Source: Pseudomonas psychrophila
GTDB lineage: Bacteria > Pseudomonadota > Gammaproteobacteria > Pseudomonadales > Pseudomonadaceae
NCBI RefSeq assembly: GCF_001043005.1
Contig: NZ_JYKZ01000003.1
Span: forward strand, 248,001-312,000
Length of the DNA: 64,000 nucleotides
Direction of reading: 5' to 3'
This document shows positions 57,447 through 64,000 of this stretch, piece after piece. The position numbers were made by a program, and so were the translations under genes. Under the pieces are notes generated by a model that saw only the letters and a program-made list of their open reading frames with translations, was not told where the DNA came from and searched no databases. Each line of letters opens with the position of its first letter. Within the stretch, counting starts at the first letter, position 1.

Positions 57447-59057
57447 ATGAAGACTGCATTTTCGACAGTGCATATGAGTCTGCTGGCAGCTGTTCTGGCG
57501 TTGGGCGCGACGGGCGCGGTCAATGCCAAGACCCCGGCCGACCAGCTGATTGTCGGCATGAGCATGGTTAATTTGTTCTCCATAGACCCGGCCAATGCGC
57601 CCGGTCTTGACGCCTCGGGCGTCAATGCCAACCTCTACGACACCCTGATTAAGCGTGACCAAGGCAACCCCGAGCGTCACGTGCCGCAGTTGGCCGAGCG
57701 CTGGGAGGTCAGTGAAGACGGCAAGCAGGTGACCTTTCATTTGCGCCAGGACGTGAAGTTCCACTCCGGCAATTCGCTGACCGCCGAAGACGTGGCCTGG
57801 TCGCTGTACCGGGTGATGAAACTCAACTTTGGCCTGGCCACGACCTGGAAGGCTTACGGCTACAACGTCGACAACATTCAGTCGCTGATCCGCGCCACAG
57901 ATGAGCACACCCTGGTCATTGACCTGCCGCAGGTCATGGACCCACTGCTGTTGGTGGACTCCCTGGCGATCTCGCCCAGTGCCGTGGTGGTGGACCGCGT
58001 GACGGCCCTGGCCCATGAAAAGAACGGTGATCTTGGCGCAGGCTGGCTGGTGACCAACGAAGCGGGCAGCGGTCCTTTCGTGCTGACCAAGTGGAGCGCC
58101 AATGACTCGCTGTTATTGACCCGCTTTGATGGCTACTGGGGTGGCGCGGCCAAGCTCAAGCGTGTGGTGGTGCGGCACATGACCGAGTCCCAGTCCTTGC
58201 GTCTGATGCTTGAGCGTGGGGATCTGGACCTGGCCTACGGCATGGCGGCGCCGGACATTCGCGCCATCGACGGTTCACCGAAGCTTCAGGTGCAATCGTT
58301 GCCCCGGGGCACCATGTACTACGTGGCCATGAGCATGAAGCAGCCCGAGTTTGCCAAACCCAAGGTCCGTGAAGCGGTGCGCAACCTCATCGACTACAAG
58401 GGCCTGGATGAGCAGGTGATGCCTTACTACGGCAAGCTCAACCAGCAACCGATGCAATTGAGCCTGGAAGCACGCTTGCCGGATCCTGGGTATCACATGG
58501 ACGTGGCGGAGGCGAAAAAACTGCTGGCCGAAGCCGGTTACCCGCAGGGTTTCACCACCACCATCCGCACCTTGTCCGAGCCGCCCTTTATTGACATCGC
58601 TGCGCGCCTGCAATCAACCCTGGCCGAAGGCGGGATCAAGGCCAGCATCGTCACCGGTACGGGTAACCAGGTGTATGGCGCGATGCGTGCGCGCAACTTC
58701 GACATCATCGTCGCCCGTGGCGCCGAACGTTACCCGCATCCGTACTTCAGCTTGCGCACCTTCGTCTACAACCCCGACAACAGCGATGACGCAGGCTTGC
58801 CAAATTTCCAGGGCTGGCGTGCTTCGTTTTTTAGCCCGCAGATCAATAGCCTGATCGACAAGGCCGGGGTGGAGCGTGACGCCAGCCAGCGGGTGAGCCT
58901 GTACCACCAGGCGCAGAACCTCTACGACCAGGAAGTGGGCCCGATCATGATGATTTCGCAAATGACCGACACCGTCGTGAGCGCTTCCGATATCAAGGGG
59001 TTTACGGGTGATGACGCCGAGGCCACCCGTTATCTGGGGGTCTACAAGGAACGCTGA
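57447..59057 (+). CDS. ABC transporter substrate-binding protein, family 5 (second copy)
   Basis: A 536 aa paralogue of the protein at 54691-56301. Signal peptide ends AVNA, and the mature part starts KTPADQLIVGMSMVNLFSIDP. It shares LAERWEVSEDGKQVTFHLRQDVKFHSGN and AKKLLAEAGYPQGFTTTIRTLSEPPFIDIA with the first copy. The leaders also match: ataactataagaa stands before both genes. This points to a duplication that placed a permease gene between the copies. It may serve a different oligomer length or sugar. Confidence 0.9.
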   Translation: MKTAFSTVHMSLLAAVLALGATGAVNAKTPADQLIVGMSMVNLFSIDPANAPGLDASGVNANLYDTLIKRDQGNPERHVPQLAERWEVSEDGKQVTFHLRQDVKFHSGNSLTAEDVAWSLYRVMKLNFGLATTWKAYGYNVDNIQSLIRATDEHTLVIDLPQVMDPLLLVDSLAISPSAVVVDRVTALAHEKNGDLGAGWLVTNEAGSGPFVLTKWSANDSLLLTRFDGYWGGAAKLKRVVVRHMTESQSLRLMLERGDLDLAYGMAAPDIRAIDGSPKLQVQSLPRGTMYYVAMSMKQPEFAKPKVREAVRNLIDYKGLDEQVMPYYGKLNQQPMQLSLEARLPDPGYHMDVAEAKKLLAEAGYPQGFTTTIRTLSEPPFIDIAARLQSTLAEGGIKASIVTGTGNQVYGAMRARNFDIIVARGAERYPHPYFSLRTFVYNPDNSDDAGLPNFQGWRASFFSPQINSLIDKAGVERDASQRVSLYHQAQNLYDQEVGPIMMISQMTDTVVSASDIKGFTGDDAEATRYLGVYKER

Positions 59058-59059
59058 GT

Positions 59060-59109
59060 GTTCACCCGCGAAGTGCTGCCGGACGCGCCTGCGGGCGTAT
59101 CCGGTGAAC
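59060..59109 (+). other. Intercistronic hairpin after the second binding-protein gene
   Basis: Outer stem gttcacc/ggtgaac with further G/C-rich pairing inside (acgc/gcgt). Placed 3 bases after the stop. It mirrors the hairpin behind the first copy. Confidence 0.5.
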
Positions 59110-59128
59110 CTGATTTCAATCCGAGAAC

Positions 59129-60052
59129 ATGCCGATGATTCCCACCATGTCTTCTACCGATTCCAGCCTCAAACAGCCGTTGCACCATGCTCCGGCATCC
59201 AGTTTCGATGCCCTGTGCAAGAACGGTCTGCGGGTGCTGCGCCATCTGCTGCGCAACCCCATGACATTGGCCGGGCTGCTGGTCGCCCTGTTGCTGATTG
59301 TGGTGGCGACGTTCGCACCCTGGATTGCCACCCATGACCCCGTCGCGCAGAACCTGGCCGACGCCCTGCAGCCGCCGGGTGCCGCCCACTGGTTCGGCAC
59401 CGATGAATACGGCCGCGATGTGTTCAGTCGGCTGGTCTACGGTTCGCGCATCACCCTGTACATCATCACCCTGGTGACGGTGATCGTCGGGCCCATCGGC
59501 CTGTTTATCGGCACCGTCTCCGGTTATTTCGGCGGCATCGTCGACACGGTGTTCATGCGCCTGACCGATATATTCATCTCCTTTCCAAGCCTGGTACTGG
59601 CACTGGCCTTTATCGCGGCACTGGGCCCTGGCCTGGAGCATGCGGTGGTCGCTATTGCACTGACGTCCTGGCCGCCTATCGCACGACTGGCTCGGGCCGA
59701 AACCCTGTCCCTGCGCAAGGCCGACTTTGTGGTCGCCGTCGAGCTGCAAGGCGCCTCGCCTGCGCGGATCATCCTGCGTCACATCGTGCCGATGTGCCTG
59801 TCGTCGGTGATCATCCGCCTGACCATGAACATGGCCGGGATCATCCTCACGGCCGCCGCCCTGGGCTTCCTTGGGCTTGGGGCCCAGGCGCCGTCGCCGG
59901 AGTGGGGCGCGATGATCTCCACGGGTCGGCGCTACATGCTCGAGTGCTGGTGGCTGGTCGCAGTTCCAGGGGCCGCGATCATGCTGGTCAGCCTGGCATT
60001 CAACCTGTTGGGCGATGGCCTGCGGGACATTCTCGATCCGCGTAGCGAGTAA
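59129..60052 (+). CDS. ABC transporter permease, DppC type
   Basis: A 307 aa permease with the C-type signature: VAQNLADALQPPGAAHWFGTDEYGRDVFSRLVYGSRITL and the coupling loop VELQGASPARIILRHIVPMCLSSVI. About six helices. An ATG at 59135 is an alternative start. Partner of the DppB-type permease at 56365. Confidence 0.93.
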   Translation: MPMIPTMSSTDSSLKQPLHHAPASSFDALCKNGLRVLRHLLRNPMTLAGLLVALLLIVVATFAPWIATHDPVAQNLADALQPPGAAHWFGTDEYGRDVFSRLVYGSRITLYIITLVTVIVGPIGLFIGTVSGYFGGIVDTVFMRLTDIFISFPSLVLALAFIAALGPGLEHAVVAIALTSWPPIARLARAETLSLRKADFVVAVELQGASPARIILRHIVPMCLSSVIIRLTMNMAGIILTAAALGFLGLGAQAPSPEWGAMISTGRRYMLECWWLVAVPGAAIMLVSLAFNLLGDGLRDILDPRSE

Positions 60053-60063
60053 CTGGAGGCCCT

Positions 60064-60918
60064 ATGTCTGCGAATACCGTGTCCACCCATAAACTGGTCG
60101 TCGAAGGGCTCAATGTGCGCTTCGTCAACGGCCAGAAAGAAACCCATGCCGTGCGCGATGTGTCCTTCACCCTGGGTCGGGAAAAGCTGGCCATTGTCGG
60201 CGAGTCCGGTTCGGGCAAGTCGACGGTCGGGCGCAGCCTGCTCAAGTTGCACCCGAGCAGCACCCGGATCACCGCCAACACCCTGCAATTTTGCGAAGTC
60301 GACCTGCTCAGTGCCAGTGAAAAGGCCATGCAGAAGATTCGCGGGCAGCGCATTTCCATGGTCATGCAAGACCCCAAGTACTCGTTGAACCCGGTGGTCA
60401 AAGTCGGCGACCAGATCGCCGAAGCCTACCTGGCCCATCACAAGGCCAGCCGCAGCGAGGCCCGGGAACGGGTCATGGAAATGCTCGAAAAAGTGCATAT
60501 CCGTGATCCAAAAAGGGTCTACGGCCTGTACCCCCACGAAGTGTCCGGGGGCATGGGGCAACGCATCATGATCGCGATGATGGTCATCACGCGGCCGGAA
60601 GTGATCATCGCCGACGAGCCGACTTCTGCCCTTGATGTTTCCGTTCGCCAGCAGGTACTCAGCGTGCTCGAGGAGCTGGTCGAGGAGCAGGAGATGGGGC
60701 TGATCTTTGTCAGCCACGACCTGAATCTGGTGCGCAACTACTGCGACCGTGTGCTGGTGATGTATGCCGGGCGGGTGGTGGAGTCTCTTGCTGCCTGCGA
60801 CTTGCAAAATGCTCAGCACCCCTATACCCGTGGCCTGCTGGCTGCGCTGCCCAGCATGGATAATCGCCGTGTGCGCCTGCCGGTGCTGCAGCGTGACCCG
60901 CTTTGGCTGACCCACTGA
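60064..60918 (+). CDS. ABC transporter ATP-binding protein, DppD type
   Basis: A 284 aa ATPase with Walker A GESGSGKST, signature VSGGMGQRIMIAMM, Walker B VIIADEPTSALD and SHDLNLVRNYCD. It ends with the oligopeptide-type C-terminal extension (HPYTRGLLAALPSMD), but short and without an obvious Fe-S cysteine set. It starts 11 nt after the DppC-type gene. Confidence 0.93.
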   Translation: MSANTVSTHKLVVEGLNVRFVNGQKETHAVRDVSFTLGREKLAIVGESGSGKSTVGRSLLKLHPSSTRITANTLQFCEVDLLSASEKAMQKIRGQRISMVMQDPKYSLNPVVKVGDQIAEAYLAHHKASRSEARERVMEMLEKVHIRDPKRVYGLYPHEVSGGMGQRIMIAMMVITRPEVIIADEPTSALDVSVRQQVLSVLEELVEEQEMGLIFVSHDLNLVRNYCDRVLVMYAGRVVESLAACDLQNAQHPYTRGLLAALPSMDNRRVRLPVLQRDPLWLTH

Positions 60919-60929
60919 GGAAACCTGTC

Positions 60930-61691
60930 ATGTCCATGATTCAAGCCCGTTCGCTGAACCTGAGCTTTGGTGCAGGCGCGGCTCATAACCACGTGTTGCA
61001 GGATGTCAATCTGAGTGTCGCCGATGGCGAATCCTTTGGTTTGGTGGGGGAGTCCGGCTCCGGCAAGACCACGGTCCTGCGCTGCCTGGCCGGACAGTAC
61101 CGGCACTGGAGTGGCGAGCTGAGCATTGCTGGCGTGCCGTTGCAGCACAAACTGTCCAAGGAGCATTTTCGCAAGGTGCAGATGGTCTTCCAGGACCCCT
61201 ACGGCTCCCTGCATCCGCGCCACACCATCGACACCGCCCTGCGCGAACCGCTGATCATTCACGGGGTTGGGGACAAGGATGACCGGATCAATGAAATCCT
61301 GCTCAAGGTCGGTCTGAATGACAGTTTCCGTTATCGCTATCCCCATCAACTGTCCGGTGGTCAGCGTCAGCGGGTGGCCATTGCCCGGGCCCTGATTCTG
61401 GAGCCACGGGTGCTGCTGCTGGATGAACCGACCTCGGCCCTGGATGTTTCGGTGCAGGCCGAGATCCTCAATCTGCTCACGGACCTGCGTGAACGGGAAA
61501 AACTCACGTACTTGATGGTGACCCACGACCTGGGGGTGGTGACGCACCTGTGTGATCGGGTGGCCGTGATGCAGCAGGGCAAAATCGTTGAACTGCTGGA
61601 CAGCAAGGCCCTGAGTCAGGACTCGGCGGTCCACGCCTATACCCAAATGCTGGTGCAGGCCAGTCGCGATTTCAGTCAGGCATCGGCTTAA
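60930..61691 (+). CDS. ABC transporter ATP-binding protein, DppF type
   Basis: A 253 aa ATPase: Walker A GESGSGKTT, Q-loop MVFQDPYGSLHPRHTI, signature LSGGQRQRVAIARAL, Walker B LLLDEPTSALD. The short C-terminus lacks the usual peptide-type extension. The ATG at 60930 has AGGA 9 nt upstream, so an earlier in-frame start inside the dppD-type gene is not used. Confidence 0.93.
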   Translation: MSMIQARSLNLSFGAGAAHNHVLQDVNLSVADGESFGLVGESGSGKTTVLRCLAGQYRHWSGELSIAGVPLQHKLSKEHFRKVQMVFQDPYGSLHPRHTIDTALREPLIIHGVGDKDDRINEILLKVGLNDSFRYRYPHQLSGGQRQRVAIARALILEPRVLLLDEPTSALDVSVQAEILNLLTDLREREKLTYLMVTHDLGVVTHLCDRVAVMQQGKIVELLDSKALSQDSAVHAYTQMLVQASRDFSQASA

Positions 61692-61732
61692 ACGGCTCTG
61701 GCGTGACGATTCACAACAATAAGGAAGACAAC

Positions 61733-63553
61733 ATGTTGGATCAAAACACGACGACTGCTTTACCCAGGCGGGTGCTGACCCGGTCGGCGGTAGCCACCCT
61801 GGCGCTGGGGTTCAGCCTGCCGCTGTGGGCCGCGTTGCAGGCGCCAGTGAAGGTGCAAGTGCCGACCCTGGCCTTTGATGATCAGGAGATCATTCTGGTC
61901 TGGGAAAAACCGGCAGACCATGCTGCGGTCAAGGATTATCGGGTTTACGCCAATGGCGTGCTGCTGGGCAGCAGCAACGCCAACAACGACCGGGTGTCGC
62001 CCGCCAAGCCTTACATCAACCGCTTCTACGAGCAGGACAAGGCCAACTTTCACCATCGCATCGGCATCCACAGCTACACCGCACAGGGCCTCAAGCCGGA
62101 CACCCCGTACCGTTTTACCGTGCGCTCGGTAGGGGCTGATGGCCAGGAATCGGCCGACAGCCAGGCCGTGGAGCAACGCACCACCCCTGTGCCTGCGGTC
62201 TTTGACGTCATGCAGTACGGCGCCAAGGGTGACGGCAGCAGCCTCGATACGCAGGCCATCCAGAGCGCCATCGACGCCTGTACCGTCGGCTGCAAAGTGC
62301 TGCTGCCCAAGGGCATCTACAAAAGCGGGGCGCTTTACCTCAAGAGCAACATGACCCTGCAAATGGCTGAAGGTGCCACGTTGCTGGGCTCAGAGCGGGC
62401 CGAAGACTATCCGCTGGCGGGTTATATCCAGTATCCGTATTCCACCACCGTGCGGCCGGCATCCTTGATCAACGCGTTGCCCAGAGATCCGAAGCAGCAC
62501 CAGCGCTTCGAAAATATTCGCATCGTCGGCCCGGGCACCATCGACGGCAATGGCTGGAAGCGCCAGGCCGATGTGCTGGACGAGACGGGTCAGGCGCTGC
62601 CGTTCTACCTGCCCAGCGATAATACCCGCTACATGCTGGACGGCGTTTTGGCCAAGGCCCAGGTGGAGCAAGCCGTTGCCCGCGGCATGAACGTCAAGGA
62701 TGCGTATGGGCAGATGCGTTCCTCATTGATCACCTTGCGTGACGTGAAGAATGTGTTTTATGGCGGCTTCACCGTGCTCAATCCGGCCTACCACGGAATC
62801 ATGAACCTGGAGACCGAAAACGTGGTGCTGGCCAACACCACGCACAAGACCTACGACGCCAACAATGGCGATGGCATCGAGTTTGCGAACAGCAAGGGCG
62901 CCATGGTGTTCAACAACTTTTTCGACACCGGTGATGACTGCGTCAACTTCGCCGCGGGCACCGGGGCCGATGCGGTGCATCAGAAGCCCCAGGAAGATGC
63001 CTGGATCTTCAACAACTTCTTCCGCAAGGGCCACGGCATGGTTGTGGCCGGCAGCCATACAGGCGCCTGGATTCAAAACATCCTTGCAGAAGACAACGTC
63101 TCGGACGGCACCGATGCGGGGCTGCGCATGAAGAGCACCAACTTCATGGATGGCGGTGCGCGCAACGTCACCTTCCGCGATTCTGCGATTCGCAACACGG
63201 TCAAACAGGCGTTTATTTTCACCCTCGACTACAACGACCCGAACGCCAAACTCGACTACCGGCGCTCCACGGTGCCGGGGCAGTTCCGTGATATTCGCGT
63301 CTCCGACGTGAGTGTCGAGAACGCCCGGGGAGCGTCAATTGAGGTCAAGGGCGACAGTAAAAACAGCGCTTATCACGAAGGGTTGGTTTTCGAGCGGGTG
63401 CGTTTCAGCGGCCCGGCCAAAGCGCGGATTGACGGCTTGAAAGACTCGCAGTTCGCAGAGGTGGTGTTTACCGATACGGGCGGGACCAACCCCTGGCAAG
63501 TGAGCGACAGCCAGGGGTTGAGCTTCAAGGGTGTGGAACCCGGACCGTTGTAG
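61733..63553 (+). CDS. GH28 family exo-polygalacturonase with fibronectin III domain
   Basis: A 606 aa pectinolytic hydrolase. The N-terminus (PRRVLTRSAVATLALGFSLPLWA) is a signal peptide with a twin-Arg-like start. A fibronectin-III-like domain (about 38-152) precedes the beta-helix. GH28 catalytic motifs are NGD (378-380), DTGDD (Asp401, Asp402), GHG (His434) and RMK (465-467). This domain layout is that of PehX-type exo-poly-alpha-galacturonosidases, which release digalacturonate. AAGGAAG precedes the ATG. Last but one gene of the operon. Confidence 0.92.
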   Translation: MLDQNTTTALPRRVLTRSAVATLALGFSLPLWAALQAPVKVQVPTLAFDDQEIILVWEKPADHAAVKDYRVYANGVLLGSSNANNDRVSPAKPYINRFYEQDKANFHHRIGIHSYTAQGLKPDTPYRFTVRSVGADGQESADSQAVEQRTTPVPAVFDVMQYGAKGDGSSLDTQAIQSAIDACTVGCKVLLPKGIYKSGALYLKSNMTLQMAEGATLLGSERAEDYPLAGYIQYPYSTTVRPASLINALPRDPKQHQRFENIRIVGPGTIDGNGWKRQADVLDETGQALPFYLPSDNTRYMLDGVLAKAQVEQAVARGMNVKDAYGQMRSSLITLRDVKNVFYGGFTVLNPAYHGIMNLETENVVLANTTHKTYDANNGDGIEFANSKGAMVFNNFFDTGDDCVNFAAGTGADAVHQKPQEDAWIFNNFFRKGHGMVVAGSHTGAWIQNILAEDNVSDGTDAGLRMKSTNFMDGGARNVTFRDSAIRNTVKQAFIFTLDYNDPNAKLDYRRSTVPGQFRDIRVSDVSVENARGASIEVKGDSKNSAYHEGLVFERVRFSGPAKARIDGLKDSQFAEVVFTDTGGTNPWQVSDSQGLSFKGVEPGPL

Positions 63554-63575
63554 CGTTGGGGTAATGTGATCCTGG

Positions 63576-63615
63576 CAAGGGTTGTCGACGGTGCTGGCAC
63601 ACGCGACAATCCTTG
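63576..63615. repeat. Inverted repeat between GH28 and ridA-like genes
   Basis: Arms caagggttgtcg and cgacaatccttg (11 of 12 complementary) surround a 16-base centre that itself has gtgc/gcac. No T run follows. It could be an mRNA hairpin or a regulator site; the arms share ttgtcg with operator site A. Confidence 0.5.
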
Positions 63616-63638
63616 TTTAACTCAAACAAGAGACTCCC

Positions 63639-64000
63639 ATGAGTAATCACGACCTGACGTTTGTTCCCGATCCTGATGCTGACTCCATCTCATCAGATGT
63701 TGCCGGTTTCGGCGGCATCCTGATGTCCACCCAGATCCCGACCCGTGCTGACGGCAGCCTTGAGCTGGGCGGGATTGTCGAGCAGAGCGAATGCACCCTG
63801 CAGGCGCTCAAGGTAGCGCTGGAGAAGGCGGGCAGCTCGATGGACCGGGTGTTGCACCTGACTATCTACCTCACCGACATGGCTGATCGTGCGGCGTTTA
63901 ACGAAGTGTACAAACGATTCTTTGCCAAGCCGTGGCCGGTGCGTGCCGCGGTGGGCGTGGCCTCGTTGGCGGTTGAAGGGATGCGGGTAGAAGTGACGGC
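63639..64000 (+). CDS. RidA/YjgF family protein (3' end outside window)
   Basis: Starts MSNHDLTFVPDPDADSISSD and keeps the RidA pattern GILMSTQIPTRADGSLELGGIVEQSECTLQALKVALEKAGSSMDRVLHLTIYLTDMADRAAFNEVYKRFF. The frame is open at base 64000, so the last residues, with the usual P-x-R-x-x-V end, are mostly seen (PVRAAVGVASLAVEGMRVEVT) but the stop is outside. RidA enzymes hydrolyse reactive imines; relatives are often attached to sugar-acid operons. It may deaminate an enamine or act on an unstable lactone product. Confidence 0.88.
   Translation, partial: MSNHDLTFVPDPDADSISSDVAGFGGILMSTQIPTRADGSLELGGIVEQSECTLQALKVALEKAGSSMDRVLHLTIYLTDMADRAAFNEVYKRFFAKPWPVRAAVGVASLAVEGMRVEVT

Overview
The window reads as chromosomal DNA of a Pseudomonas of the fluorescens lineage. 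The evidence is the bkd operon with divergent bkdR, the thrS-infC-rpmI-rplT-pheST-ihfA-merR-tRNA-Pro block in the order known for Pseudomonas, families such as DUF1654 and DUF2388 that I associate with the genus, and REP palindromes of the GTGGGAGCGAGCCTGCTCGC type. The species cannot be named from the sequence alone. There are no rRNA genes and no CRISPR array.

Layout. 1-7152: end of an NCS2 nucleobase permease gene, then the branched-chain keto acid dehydrogenase operon (bkdA1-bkdA2-bkdB-lpdV, minus strand) with its Lrp-type activator bkdR. 7154-10168: histidine phosphatase relative, copCD copper genes, REP cluster, lpxO-type hydroxylase. 10325-14548: a GntR / ADP-ribosylglycohydrolase / NCS1 permease / PfkB kinase operon that resembles E. 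coli yegTUVW with a different transporter. 14707-15711: DUF1654-endA, preceded by a perfect LexA-type palindrome. 15826-16908: periplasmic asparaginase. 17173-24312: ribose operon rbsBACRKD plus a secreted nucleoside hydrolase, with a recognisable promoter and LacI-type operator. 24330-26347: small conserved proteins and a cold-shock protein. 26712-34154: translation block, with a threonyl-tRNA-like leader in front of thrS.

34171-40970 is an accessory patch beside tRNA-Pro(GGG). It holds a wrecked tyrosine integrase, decayed phage fragments, a 3' half of a tRNA-Cys, small envelope proteins, and a long stretch with no convincing gene. It is visibly richer in A+T than its surroundings. A TonB receptor with a Fur-like site and an acyltransferase follow.

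44702-50533 is an amine-catabolism style cluster (LysR, PuuB-like oxidase, PotF-like binding protein, PuuA-like ligase, AraC regulator). 50704 to the end is a galacturonate/oligogalacturonate locus. It encodes a FadR-type regulator, uronate dehydrogenase, a KdgM-like porin, an enolase-superfamily enzyme, an oligopeptide-type ABC importer with two paralogous binding proteins, a GH28 exopolygalacturonase and a RidA protein cut by the window edge. The parts fit one route: GH28 cuts pectic chains in the envelope, the porin and ABC system import the products, Udh oxidises the uronate, and the enolase-superfamily enzyme acts on the resulting acid or lactone. Three copies of a TCGTAC-centred motif lie at the promoters of this locus and suggest one regulator.
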